64,000 nucleotides of DNA from DATFNI01 sp963712305 (GCA_963712305.1 CAVQHI010000001.1:992001-1056000), one strand, 5' to 3'. Counted from the first letter of the stretch, positions 53,778 to 62,791 are shown. Notes: generated by a model not told the origin, from the sequence alone. Made by a program: numbers and translations.

Positions 53778-54808
53778 GAAGTAATTGATTGCTGCTTCTT
53801 TTCTTCCCTAATAAGGTCGAGCCATCTATTGGTTTTTATAGTTGGATTAAGATGTGTGGTTTTCTTCTCAAGATCGAAGAGGCTACTCTTAATAGCACTA
53901 ATCAATGTTCTTTGGATACTAAAATAGGAAAGACCTTCTGCTGATTTTATGATCTTACTGAGGTTGTTATTCTTATCTAAAGAGAAAGGACCGACGCTAA
54001 GTGTCTTTTTAATTAGTATCTCAATTTGATTCTGATTAGGCAAACGCAGTTCCACTTTTGTATCGAATCTGCGAATCAGGGCAGCATCGATCATATGGGC
54101 GTGATTGGTGGCCGCGATTAATACTACGTGTTGTGGCAAATAATCGAATAATTGAAGAAATGTATTAACCACCCTCTTCATTTCAGCATGATCCTGGCTA
54201 TAATCTCTAAGCTTTCCAAGCGTGTCGAATTCATCGAAAAATAATACACATTCATTTCGCGCTGCTTTCTGAAACAACCTGCTCAGATTTTTGCTGGTTT
54301 CTCCCAATTTAGATGATACAATAGCTCCAACATTAACAACATACATAGGACGATCTAACTCACCGGCAAGAATATACGCTGCTAATGTCTTACCACATCC
54401 TGAAGGGCCATAAAGAAAAATTTTATTTGATACTGGTAGCTCGAACTTTTTCAGATAGTCGTAACTCAGTTGTTCTTTCACAAAAAGCTTGAGCGCATTT
54501 TCAACAGAAGATTCACAGATCAAATCATCAAAAGTATACTGAGAACTTAGTTTCTCAAGTATCAAATCTTTGAGCGAACTGTCCTCAATAGGTATTGGCT
54601 CTTTAATCCTGTGCTGAAAATGTGATCCGCTATTAACAGCCTGTTTCTGCCAATTTTCCTTCAGGATCGATTGCAGTTCAAGAGCAAAATTATGTTTGTT
54701 AATTTTCTTTGAATAGTCGATTAAACCACGTACCGATTCCTTGAGCTGCTCATTATCATTGAGAAGCGCATATCGTGTAATCTGTTTTATGTAGTCGTAC
54801 TGACTCAT
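53774..54808 (-). CDS. AAA+ ATPase, IetA-like partner of the S8 protease
   Basis: 344 residues. A helical N-terminal part (1-90) is followed by a classical AAA+ core: Walker A FLYGPSGCGKT (134-141), SSKLGETSKNLSRLFQ (pore-loop and adjacent helix), Walker B CVLFFDEFDTLGK (D192, E193), sensor-1 Asn in LIAATNHA and arginine finger in LIRRFDTKVELRL (246-247). The closest pattern is the FtsH/spastin-like single-AAA group that pairs with S8 proteases as IetA, proposed to restrain or target the protease. Its stop (53774-53776) lies inside the protease stop. It lacks a ribosome binding site of note. The pair should be judged together. Confidence 0.82.
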   Translation of the reverse strand: MSQYDYIKQITRYALLNDNEQLKESVRGLIDYSKKINKHNFALELQSILKENWQKQAVNSGSHFQHRIKEPIPIEDSSLKDLILEKLSSQYTFDDLICESSVENALKLFVKEQLSYDYLKKFELPVSNKIFLYGPSGCGKTLAAYILAGELDRPMYVVNVGAIVSSKLGETSKNLSRLFQKAARNECVLFFDEFDTLGKLRDYSQDHAEMKRVVNTFLQLFDYLPQHVVLIAATNHAHMIDAALIRRFDTKVELRLPNQNQIEILIKKTLSVGPFSLDKNNNLSKIIKSAEGLSYFSIQRTLISAIKSSLFDLEKKTTHLNPTIKTNRWLDLIREEKKQQSITS

Positions 54809-54964
54809 CTTCCCCTACTGGATTTAATTCTGAACAAAGATGCACAAAACAAACGTAAAATACGAGGGTGTCATAGGTATGGCACCTTCAATGATTATAA
54901 ATACTTTTCAAAGAATTTAATTCCTCTTTTAAGGTGTTTTTTTACTAAGGAAATCATATTCAAC

Positions 54965-55081
54965 AATGAAACCCTTTCACCAGCCACCCCAAATTTGGGT
55001 TTATCAGTGAGAACACACACCCAAAAATCGAGGTTTATGAGTCATAACTGAAATAAATCAATAATTTCATAATCGATTGGT
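54965..55081. repeat. Diverged direct repeat copy A, left of the dab cassette
   Basis: Begins with AATGAAACCCTTTCACCA (54965-54982), identical to copy B at 60638-60655. It shares further patches (TTTGGG, CAGTGAG/TAGTGAG, GTTTATGA) and ends with CATAATCGATTGGT (55068-55081), which is identical to the anticodon arm of the tRNA-Ile2 at 3971. It includes the perfect palindrome CCCAAATTTGGG. Both copies can be read as the start MKPFHQ-PQ-W, hinting at a shared coding ancestor. Confidence 0.65.
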
Positions 55082-55119
55082 TATCCCGGCTTATTTTCGA
55101 AGTTACTTCGTACCTGCAA
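55082..55119. other. Remainder of the IetA-dabA intergenic region
   Basis: The full gap 54809-55180 (about 370 bases) contains AT-rich leader of the ATPase gene, repeat copy A and the dabA terminator. Nothing else is recognised. Confidence 0.4.
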
Positions 55120-55152
55120 AAAAAGCCTTGTAGGGTAAATCCCTTGCAAGGC
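55120..55152 (-). terminator. Intrinsic terminator of the dab operon
   Basis: On the minus strand stem GCCTTGCAAGGG pairs with CCCTACAAGGC around a short loop and is followed by TTTTTTT. It lies 29 bases after the dabA stop. Confidence 0.8.
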
Positions 55153-55180
55153 GTTTTCTTTAAAGATATATCTTTTGAAA

Positions 55181-57556
55181 TTATTGAATCTCCTCAACTA
55201 GAGACTCTTCCGGATGTTCCACGTTGCGCCTGATAAGTGTGACCTCATTTTCGAGCTCAGGATCAAGCACAACAAGGTAAATCCACTCGTTTTTAACCAA
55301 GTTGTCCAACGTTTCCCTGTTTTTTGAGATGATGGTTTCTACTCTGGCTTTGGGCGCCTGGATGAGCACGGTCAAACGCAGTGGAAAATGCTGTAAAACA
55401 TGATCATCTTCTTGCAGCGACTCGAGCGGCAGTCCGAATTTCAGGTCTCCGCCATTGCCCTGAACCACGCCAAATTTGCCGGTTACATTCATGGTCGTTT
55501 TCGTGCCGCCTCCCAAACGTTCATTATCAACTGATGAAAAATAATAGTGGTTGTTGATCCATTGGGTGACCACCATTGGTCCCTGTAGAATGGCCTCCAG
55601 CTTTTCACCATCCGGATCCTTTACCCAGTCATAAGAATGGAGGAAACTGCGTGCCTCAAGATTGAGAGCCGAGGTTAATTCACGTCGTCCGATTATAAAG
55701 GAAGCATTGCCCGCCAATCCCCACTCCGGCCTTGTTTCCGCCCAGTCTGCGGCTCTTCTGTGGGCTTCATGCGTGGTCTTTTTAATATTTTCGTCGGTAA
55801 TGTTAAACTGTTCTTTGTTTGCCGTGTGCTGTGCTGTAATCAAACTCCGTTTCAGCTTTTGAATTTGTGGCTGATATTTGGCAGGTATGTGCTTATCGAA
55901 TAAATGGATATGGTTTGTTGTCGTATTATGCTCGGCAGCTATGAATAAGGTATCTTCGGGGACATCAATATCATACTGTACATCAAGCAACTTCCTGACT
56001 TCCGGGTCATTGCAGATATCGGCAAGCAATCGGGCATTGTGCCCTCCCTTGTTCCCTGCACAGGCCCCGCAATCCAGACTTGATTCGAATGGATTATTGG
56101 AAGTTTGACTGCCGTGTCCTGAGAAAACAACGATAGGTGCAAAATGATCCCATCCCATTAAATCGAATGCAGTTTTTGCAATTTTCGCCTTATCGTGGGT
56201 GGAAAGACCGGTTGCCTCGACAGACGCTTCTTCCTTTTTATGCGATAATATCATCCTGTTAAACCACTCAGGACGACCGACATAATTGGCAATACGTTCC
56301 TTGAGCCGGTATAAAAAGGTTGGCGAAAGAGTCTTGGCAAGAAGCCCTGTCCCATAAAAAAATCCGGAGGACTCAACATATCCAAAAGAAGCCGGAACAT
56401 TATTTTTGAGGGTGAACCTGAAGTCGTTCAGCGCATTTTTCAAATTGCCGTATAAGCTGAACTTTCCGGCCTGTGTTATTCTTTCCGGATGAATTTCTTC
56501 GGTTGCCTCAAAGACTGAATCCAAGATCGGCGGACACGATTTGTGAATGGTCCCCTTTTCCTGATGTTTGTAATCCATGGCAATCCCAAAGAAACCGGCA
56601 TATCCGTGGGTCTCGTAGTTCCCGTCCTGTTCAACAGCACGACGAATACGTTCGGAGCGTGTATCGATGCAGAATACAAACTGAGCCTCCGGTTTTTGCG
56701 TAACTTTCTCCTGAATACCATTTGCCTGTGACTTGACCTGTTCTATCAGGTGCATCTGGTAACTCTTTTCCATGGCTTTCAACCAGGTTGACTGGATCTG
56801 ATATCTATGCGCCGGTTCCTTATGGTCATCAATATCATCCGGCAGAAATGGTTCTTCAAACTGGGTACAAAGCACTAAACGAATGGCCAGGTAATCAACC
56901 AGCGTAACAGGATAGGCCTTTTGCCAGTCCGTTGCATTTTCCATGCGAAACTTGATGTACCCAGTCCATCCCGGCAGCGCCAGCAGGTGATATCTGAACA
57001 ACCTGTAGAGCTCGTCCGGTTGATAGCTGTCCAGAAGATTCTCAATTGTTTCTATGGCATTTTCCGAAAATGATGTAATCGCGGTTCTGTCCGGCAAGCT
57101 GGAATCGTAACGAGCCGATGTTCTCCATGCGCGGTAGAAACCTTTTTCACGGTTCGGCATGTTCCATTCGGCAACACCCTGATCTAAAAAAACACCCAAC
57201 CATTTGATGATATGACGATCAACATCACCCAGTGTTCGTCCCGATGAATTGTGTTGTTCCAATGCATGCAATCGGGCTAACGATTCGCCGACAGATAGAG
57301 CGATCCCGTTTTCCAGGAGCTGTTCTTTGATTACAGTTTTATCAATTTGGTTTTCTCTCAGAGCCTGCTCAAACACAGCAGCTGACGGATATCCATTTAT
57401 TCCCATATAGTTCCACATCTGCTTTATGGCATCATCAAAATGGAGTTGTTCCAGGCCAGCCAGCGGATTTGAAGTGACAAAAGAATACAGTGGCCAGTTT
57501 CTGATTAATTGACCAGAGACTTCGCTGATTGTTGAAGCTATTACTTCTTTATTCAT
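55181..57556 (-). CDS. dabA: DabA, inorganic-carbon accumulation subunit (DUF2309)
   Basis: 791 residues. The zinc site of a beta-carbonic-anhydrase-like fold is complete: C296 and D298 in FVFCIDTRSE, H481 in VFSGHGSQTSN and C496 in SSLDCGACAG, with the 15-residue H-to-C interval seen in characterised DabA. The C-terminal FGVVQGNGGDLKFGLPLESL segment is also conserved. DabA converts CO2 to bicarbonate on the cytoplasmic side, driven by cation flow through DabB, giving vectorial carbon uptake. It follows dabB by 12 bases on the minus strand and ends before a terminator. No RuBisCO or carboxysome gene is in the window, so the bicarbonate probably feeds anaplerotic carboxylation. Confidence 0.93.
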   Translation of the reverse strand: MNKEVIASTISEVSGQLIRNWPLYSFVTSNPLAGLEQLHFDDAIKQMWNYMGINGYPSAAVFEQALRENQIDKTVIKEQLLENGIALSVGESLARLHALEQHNSSGRTLGDVDRHIIKWLGVFLDQGVAEWNMPNREKGFYRAWRTSARYDSSLPDRTAITSFSENAIETIENLLDSYQPDELYRLFRYHLLALPGWTGYIKFRMENATDWQKAYPVTLVDYLAIRLVLCTQFEEPFLPDDIDDHKEPAHRYQIQSTWLKAMEKSYQMHLIEQVKSQANGIQEKVTQKPEAQFVFCIDTRSERIRRAVEQDGNYETHGYAGFFGIAMDYKHQEKGTIHKSCPPILDSVFEATEEIHPERITQAGKFSLYGNLKNALNDFRFTLKNNVPASFGYVESSGFFYGTGLLAKTLSPTFLYRLKERIANYVGRPEWFNRMILSHKKEEASVEATGLSTHDKAKIAKTAFDLMGWDHFAPIVVFSGHGSQTSNNPFESSLDCGACAGNKGGHNARLLADICNDPEVRKLLDVQYDIDVPEDTLFIAAEHNTTTNHIHLFDKHIPAKYQPQIQKLKRSLITAQHTANKEQFNITDENIKKTTHEAHRRAADWAETRPEWGLAGNASFIIGRRELTSALNLEARSFLHSYDWVKDPDGEKLEAILQGPMVVTQWINNHYYFSSVDNERLGGGTKTTMNVTGKFGVVQGNGGDLKFGLPLESLQEDDHVLQHFPLRLTVLIQAPKARVETIISKNRETLDNLVKNEWIYLVVLDPELENEVTLIRRNVEHPEESLVEEIQ

Positions 57557-57567
57557 TTGATTTGGGG

Positions 57568-59007
57568 CTATTGGAGAATCGTATTGGATTTGGGTTGAGA
57601 GATTGTCAGCAGGTATACATATAAGCGTCCGAATTTATGGTGTAATTTGAGTTCAATAATTATGAAGAATACCAGGTATAAGGTGCCGATGACTATCTGC
57701 GCCCACGTGATGGGTGTGGCCATTTCAACCATCGGAATACCTGCGAGCAAATAGGTAATCCCATTATAGATCACGGCGTACACCAGTAATGCCGGAATTA
57801 TGATAAGAGGCAACCCGATGATCCTGGTAGGTCTGGAAAGGGATGTTTGTTTGAGAAAATCCCTGGCTCCATGGATCACGGTAAGGGCGATAATTAGTGT
57901 AAGAAACAGGCCGCTGTTCAATCTAAGTCCCTTGCCGGTTGCATAGGCGAAAATAAAGCCACCAACTAAGCCACTGATCAAAAGCATCGGAAACTGCCAG
58001 GCTTTCATTCTTTGATACGCAACCTTATTGGTCGATTTTTGTTCGATCGAATCACCGGAGGACAAGAACAGATAGGCTTTGTAAAAACCGTGCAGGATGA
58101 GGTGGGTAATAGCCGCTGCAAAGAATCCAAGGCCACACTCAACAAGCATAAATCCCATCTGGGCAGCGGTGGAACAGGCCAGTTTTTGTTTTACATTGGC
58201 CTGCACAAACTTGGTGAATTTACCGACCAACGAACCAAAACCTCCGACTAAAACCAGTACCCAAAGAAAGTGAACGACATAAATGGCCGGAGCGATTCTT
58301 GTCAATAAAATTGCCCCTGCATTAACAAATCCGGCGTGCATGAGGGCGGATGAGGGTGTTGGAGCTGTCATCGACGACATAAGCCAGCTCTGAAAGGGAA
58401 AGAGCGCCGATTGTATAACAGCTGCTCCTATCACCAATAGAACAGCGAATTGAACTTCCGGTGTATTCGCCAATTCGCTTGAGTGTATGATTTGTGAAAT
58501 ACTCCAGGAACCCGTTTGAAGCGCAAGGAGGATAAATCCCGTCGCTAATAACAGGGTGCTCAGTACAAAGTAATTCCTGGCATTAGTCCTGGAAGCCGGC
58601 CCTTCATCATCATGGGTATAACCCCCGATAAGTTCGGACATTAGTAGTCCCATACATAACCAGGCAAAAATAAACAATACGATGTTGTCGGCAATCACCA
58701 TGAGAATGACAGAAAACGAAAACAACACACAATTAATAAGGAACCGGGGAAGTTTTTCCGCCCCGGCAAGGTATCGGCTTGAGTAGCTGAGGACTAAGCT
58801 GCTGAACAATGTCACCGCCGTACCTATTACCAGGCTCAGTTGATCGAAAGTTATAATTCCTTCAAGTTTCCATGCAATTGGATGAAAAAAAGAATAAACC
58901 AGTAATGCCGTGAAAGAAATGAAAAGCGTCCACATAAATCGGACTATTGCTTTAGAGAAAAGTTTATTTCTTTCTCTCAGACTGTTGGTTGATGATTCGC
59001 TCGACAT
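57568..59007 (-). CDS. dabB: DabB, NuoL/MrpA-like proton-conducting membrane subunit
   Basis: 479 residues with about 13 hydrophobic segments of the proton-pumping NADH dehydrogenase family (Proton_antipo_M): FQSWLMSSMTAPTPSSALMH, AGFVNAGAILLTRIAP, KLACSTAAQMGFMLVECGLG, HLILHGFYKAYLFLSSGDSI. The lysine- and histidine-bearing broken helices typical of NuoL are retained, but the long C-terminal lateral helix is missing, as expected for DabB. It couples cation flux to DabA. It is 57 bases after a small upstream gene and 12 before dabA on the minus strand, an operon. Confidence 0.93.
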   Translation of the reverse strand: MSSESSTNSLRERNKLFSKAIVRFMWTLFISFTALLVYSFFHPIAWKLEGIITFDQLSLVIGTAVTLFSSLVLSYSSRYLAGAEKLPRFLINCVLFSFSVILMVIADNIVLFIFAWLCMGLLMSELIGGYTHDDEGPASRTNARNYFVLSTLLLATGFILLALQTGSWSISQIIHSSELANTPEVQFAVLLVIGAAVIQSALFPFQSWLMSSMTAPTPSSALMHAGFVNAGAILLTRIAPAIYVVHFLWVLVLVGGFGSLVGKFTKFVQANVKQKLACSTAAQMGFMLVECGLGFFAAAITHLILHGFYKAYLFLSSGDSIEQKSTNKVAYQRMKAWQFPMLLISGLVGGFIFAYATGKGLRLNSGLFLTLIIALTVIHGARDFLKQTSLSRPTRIIGLPLIIIPALLVYAVIYNGITYLLAGIPMVEMATPITWAQIVIGTLYLVFFIIIELKLHHKFGRLYVYLLTISQPKSNTILQ

Positions 59008-59064
59008 GTATAATCTTCAGTTGTTTTTTAGCGGGGATAGTAAAAATCCGAATTCGGGACTAAC

Positions 59065-59400
59065 TCAATCAGATCCCTGAACCAGCTTAATATTTATATC
59101 AGAATGAATATTGAATGTACACCCCTTTTTTTCTCCTTCTTCCATAAGCTTCAATATTTCAAACCTCATTTCTTCCAACTCTTTAATTCTTTTTTTGGCT
59201 TTATGATCAACCTGGCCGGTGTACTCGATTGAACGCATATTCTTTTTGCTATGGAAAGACAATTTACTGCTGATTAAGCTTGTCAATATTTCCTTGGCTT
59301 CCTCTGCACTAAATTGTCCGCTTATCAACAAAATTTCCTGCAAAGAGTCATGCTCTGATTCCACATACTCCCGGTTAGTTTCTTCAAGAATCTTATTCAT
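59065..59400 (-). CDS. Small dab-associated protein of unknown function
   Basis: 111 residues. It is mostly helical and highly charged (SEHDSLQEILLISGQFSAEE; KRIKELEEMRFEILKLMEEG), with a C-terminal strand (KKGCTFNIHSDINIKLVQG). It has no signal or membrane segment. The QFSAEEAKEILTSLISSKLSFH phrase recurs in small genes next to dab operons of Bacteroidota as far as I recall, but I cannot name a family. It lies first in the operon, 57 bases before dabB and opposite the lysR gene. A regulatory or accessory role in the complex is plausible. Confidence 0.7.
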   Translation of the reverse strand: MNKILEETNREYVESEHDSLQEILLISGQFSAEEAKEILTSLISSKLSFHSKKNMRSIEYTGQVDHKAKKRIKELEEMRFEILKLMEEGEKKGCTFNIHSDINIKLVQGSD

Positions 59401-59439
59401 GGTCAGTCATTGCTTGGTCAAAATTGAGGTTGAAATAGT

Positions 59440-59452
59440 ATAAGGGCTTTAT
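59440..59452. promoter_or_regulatory. Candidate LysR box between lysR and the dab operon
   Basis: ATAA-GGGCT-TTAT is an inverted repeat in the 103-base divergent interval between the small dab gene (start 59400) and lysR (start 59504). LysR-type regulators bind dyads in such shared regulatory regions. Confidence 0.4.
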
Positions 59453-59503
59453 TATATAAGCAACAATTAATTCTTTTTACTATAATCATTTACATTTATT
59501 TAT

Positions 59504-60409
59504 ATGATGAATCTCACACTTCACCAGTTGCATGTATTTGGAACTGTCGCCCGTCTTAAAAGCATGACTGAGGCGGCCCGTCGCTTGCACTTGACTCAAC
59601 CAGCAGTTTCCATTCAAATAAAACAACTGCAGGAGTCTATCGATATCCCACTTATAGAGATCGTAGGGCGGAAGTTATATCTGACAGAGGCGGGTGAGCA
59701 TCTTTACGAACTCTACAAGAATGTTAATTATGAAATGGAATCATTTAATGCCGTCATATCCCAACTTAAGGGAGGGCTAAAAGGCAAACTAACGATTACA
59801 TCGGCTTCTACAGCCAAGTACTTTTTGCCCTATCTCTTAGGTGAATTTCAAAGGCGATATCCCGGGGTAACGGTATCTTTAAAAGTGACAAATCGCAATG
59901 AGGTCCTCCATCACCTCTCTCAAAACAAGTACGATTTGGCTATACTGACCCAAGTACCCAATATGAAAAATATTGCGGCTGTACCCTTCCTGGAAAATCC
60001 ACTTGTCATGGGGGCACCACCCGAACATCCCCTGGCTGGCGAAAAGAATATCTCCGCTGAAAAAATAAAAAACGAACAATTCATATTTCGTGAGGTTGGT
60101 TCCGGTACGCGGATGATGATGACAGACTATTTGGAGAAAAACGGTATAGAGGTAAATCCTGTAATGGAACTGGGAACAAATGAAGCCGTTAAACAGGCCG
60201 TTATGGCAGGTATCGGATTATCGATCATATCAAAGCTGAGTATTGGTAATGAATTATACCTAAACAAAATATCAATATTAGATATGCGCAATTTCCCGAT
60301 ATCTACTAACTGGCATGTTATTTACAAAACCGAGAAAAAAATATCGCCCGTGACCCAAAATTTTGTCACCTTTTTGCGGGAAAAAAATATTACCCAATAT
60401 CTACCCTGA
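59504..60409 (+). CDS. LysR-family regulator (CbbR/CmpR-like)
   Basis: 301 residues. The LysR helix-turn-helix is MNLTLHQLHVFGTVARLKSM, TEAARRLHLTQPAVSIQIKQ, LQESIDIPLIE. The effector domain starts KGKLTITSASTAKYFLPYLL and shows the CbbR-type pattern YPGVTVSLKVTNRNEVLHHL and GSGTRMMMTDYLEKNGIEV. Its divergent placement, 103 bases from the dab operon, and CbbR-like effector domain indicate it controls dabAB in response to a carbon-metabolism signal. The ATG at 59504 is directly followed by a second ATG two codons later, either of which could be used. Confidence 0.93.
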   Translation: MMNLTLHQLHVFGTVARLKSMTEAARRLHLTQPAVSIQIKQLQESIDIPLIEIVGRKLYLTEAGEHLYELYKNVNYEMESFNAVISQLKGGLKGKLTITSASTAKYFLPYLLGEFQRRYPGVTVSLKVTNRNEVLHHLSQNKYDLAILTQVPNMKNIAAVPFLENPLVMGAPPEHPLAGEKNISAEKIKNEQFIFREVGSGTRMMMTDYLEKNGIEVNPVMELGTNEAVKQAVMAGIGLSIISKLSIGNELYLNKISILDMRNFPISTNWHVIYKTEKKISPVTQNFVTFLREKNITQYLP

Positions 60410-60637
60410 TTGTTTGATATAGCAGTTGGACATTAAATGGCATGTAACATGGGGAGATGAGTCTTTACCTGCAGTGTTGCGCCAGCTTGAGTGCGAAGTC
60501 AACGAGGTTTTTTTCGTCTGCCCTACTGGACTATTACATTCTACCACGTATGGATGAAACTGTAAGAAGAACACAGATCATCCTTACCCAACGGGATGAT
60601 GATAACCGCTTGAAAGTGCATTGTATATTTTCCCAAA

Positions 60638-60729
60638 AATGAAACCCTTTCACCAACTACCACAATTTTGGGCACATTAGTGAGTAAATTCCTCCTGAAA
60701 ATCTGCGTTTATGATCTCATAATCGATTG
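60638..60729. repeat. Diverged direct repeat copy B, right of the dab cassette
   Basis: Starts with the 18-base identity AATGAAACCCTTTCACCA, then diverged patches (TTTGGG, TAGTGAG, GTTTATGA) and ends in CATAATCGATTG. Copy A at 54965-55081 has the same order with small insertions. The two copies enclose the dabA terminator, dabA, dabB, the small gene and lysR. Confidence 0.65.
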
Positions 60730-60770
60730 ATCATCCAGATCAATCTAAAAAACCATCCAGGCCCACAAAA
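60716..60770 (+). pseudogene. Degenerate 3' half of tRNA-Ile2
   Basis: CTCATAATCGATTG (60716-60729) and TCCAGGCCCACAAAA (60756-60770) are exact matches to the anticodon arm and the acceptor 3' end plus flank of the tRNA at 3971-4048. The middle is expanded by 8 bases and has lost the T-loop sequence. No 5' half is present, so it cannot be a functional tRNA. Confidence 0.75.
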
Positions 60771-60911
60771 GTTCCCTATACCCAGCTGCCAATATCATAA
60801 GCTTCCCCATAATTTCATCCGATTTTTTAAAAAGTAATCTTTTACATGTCATAGTCGAGTTCTAATTTATAACTACAACCGTCAAAATAAGACCCGGACT
60901 TATACAACCGT

Positions 60912-62636
60912 ATGAATTTAGACGACTTCGAAGAGCAGATTGATCCGAAAATCGTTGAGAGAGGCTATGAATATTTTCTTGACGATTTGGTGGAAGGACC
61001 TTCACATGTTCGCGAAGGCGTATGGACGGCTATGGTCTATGGCAGTGAATCGTATCGCGTGGAGATCTATACCGATCTGCAAAACAACCGGTCGATAAGG
61101 GACTGGCGGTGCAGCTGTCCCTACGACTACGGTCCCGTTTGCAAGCATGTGGTGGCCGTCCTGTATGCGATGACCGGACAGAAGCAACCGGAGCCGAAAT
61201 CTCCCAACAGAAAAAAGAAGCCGGCACTGAAAGACAATATCCGGGAAATCTTCAAAAATACTACTCAGGAAGATTTGCAGGAATTTATCGTGGTCTGCAT
61301 AACCTCGATAGACGGATTTAAAAACCGGTTTCTGGCTCATTTTGCCGACCGGCTGGATGAAGATCCGGTGAAGCAATACCGGAATATCATCCGGAATTAT
61401 GCAAAGGCGGCCGGGGACCGGCACGGATTCATCGACTACCGCTCCGCCCCCACGCTCACCCGTCCTTTATGGGAGCTAAATCATAGGGCAGAAGACTTGC
61501 TCGACGCCGGGAATACCAGAGAGAGTATGACGCTCTGCCAAATCCTGGTTGAAGAGGTCGCAGAGTTTATCGGACAAATGGACGACTCCGACGGCGGAGC
61601 CGGTGAAGTAGTCATGCTGGCATTTGACACACTCAACAGAATGGCAGAAAGCGCCTCTTCAGACATAAGAGAGGAACTGTTCGGGTGGTGCATGCAAGAG
61701 TTCCCCCTTCAAAAGTATCATGATTACGGATTTGAGAGTCCTTTCCTGGACCTGTTGCCGCAACTGGTGTCCTCGGCCGAACAGGAAAAACAATTTTTCG
61801 ATTTACTTGACCGGCAGATAAAGCGCGAGAAAGAAAACCGTTGGTCCGATTTTGGCGTGACCCAATTGATCAAAGCGAAGATCGACTATCTCAGGGGACA
61901 AGAGCGAGACCCGGAAGTTCTGAAACTGCTGGAACTCTACAACCGGTTTCCCGATTTCCGGGAACAGCTTGTGGACCGGGCTGTTGATGGAAAAGAGTTC
62001 GATACCGCTAAAAACCTGTGCCGGGAAGGCATTAAAATTGCCCCAAAAAAGGGCCACCCCGGGATTATTGCCCGATGGCAGGAAAAACTTTTTCAGATCG
62101 CCAAGCTGGAAGACGATATGCCGGAGATGCGCAAATGGTCGGAAACCCTCTTCTACGAAAGTTTCGATTCCATGCCGTGGTACCGCGCATTAAAAGCCAC
62201 CTATCAGAAAAAGGAATGGGCCGGAAAATGCGACGAGCTGATCAACCACATAAAGGATCCGAATCAAAGTGATGGATATCAGCAGGCAAGTACACTGGCA
62301 CAAATATTTGTGGAAGAGGGCTATACCGGCCGGCTGCTGAATCTCGTGCGGCAAAATGCCCGTTACATTTCCTTTGTTGATCATTATGCCAAAGCACTGG
62401 ACAAAGAGTATGCTTATGAACTGCCGGGTTTATATGAACAGGGTATCCGGGAAGCAGTCCTGCAAACCGGCCGGAAACAGTACCGCCAGGCGGCCGGCTG
62501 GCTCCGGAAAATGAAAAAGTTACCCTTTGGTGACGAGCCTGCGTATGCCCTTTTCACACAGCTCCTCAGCGAATATAAAAACCGGCCGGCCATGAAAGAG
62601 GAATTCGAAAAAGCATTCCCGGAGTGGAGTAAATAA
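60912..62636 (+). CDS. SWIM zinc-finger protein
   Basis: 574 residues. The N-terminal SWIM domain has the CxC...CxH metal pattern in WRCSCPYDYGPVCKHVVAVL (about residues 60-79). It is followed by a basic linker (PKSPNRKKKPAL) and a long helical-repeat region (150-574: FQIAKLEDDMPEMRKWSETL, PAYALFTQLLSEYKN). SWIM domains bind nucleic acid or proteins. Bacterial proteins of this architecture are often found beside SNF2 helicases or stand alone with unknown role; here no helicase gene is adjacent. Cytoplasmic. Higher GC than the region to its left marks a change in sequence character near 60.9 kb. Confidence 0.82.
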   Translation: MNLDDFEEQIDPKIVERGYEYFLDDLVEGPSHVREGVWTAMVYGSESYRVEIYTDLQNNRSIRDWRCSCPYDYGPVCKHVVAVLYAMTGQKQPEPKSPNRKKKPALKDNIREIFKNTTQEDLQEFIVVCITSIDGFKNRFLAHFADRLDEDPVKQYRNIIRNYAKAAGDRHGFIDYRSAPTLTRPLWELNHRAEDLLDAGNTRESMTLCQILVEEVAEFIGQMDDSDGGAGEVVMLAFDTLNRMAESASSDIREELFGWCMQEFPLQKYHDYGFESPFLDLLPQLVSSAEQEKQFFDLLDRQIKREKENRWSDFGVTQLIKAKIDYLRGQERDPEVLKLLELYNRFPDFREQLVDRAVDGKEFDTAKNLCREGIKIAPKKGHPGIIARWQEKLFQIAKLEDDMPEMRKWSETLFYESFDSMPWYRALKATYQKKEWAGKCDELINHIKDPNQSDGYQQASTLAQIFVEEGYTGRLLNLVRQNARYISFVDHYAKALDKEYAYELPGLYEQGIREAVLQTGRKQYRQAAGWLRKMKKLPFGDEPAYALFTQLLSEYKNRPAMKEEFEKAFPEWSK

Positions 62637-62791
62637 AGAGAGTGGCTGGACAACTTCTGTGAAGCTTGTTTGTGCGACATATAATTTTAATGCCTATCCG
62701 GAATCAGACCAATAGGTGTCAGGAAAATGCACACGGGTAATAGAAACCACAGAGAGGGGACACGGGGATACACGCAAATAATACGACCATT

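Larger units (their letters stand above)
60410..60911. other. Intergenic region with repeat copy B and a tRNA remnant
   Basis: About 500 bases between lysR and the SWIM gene. It contains repeat copy B and a degenerate tRNA 3' half (separate entries). The 61-codon frame at 60457-60642 has a non-protein-like composition and no ribosome binding site, so I do not call it. Confidence 0.45.

Noticed and set aside
60457..60642. 61-codon plus-strand frame after lysR.
   Set aside because: No ribosome binding site or similarity; it overlaps the start of repeat copy B.
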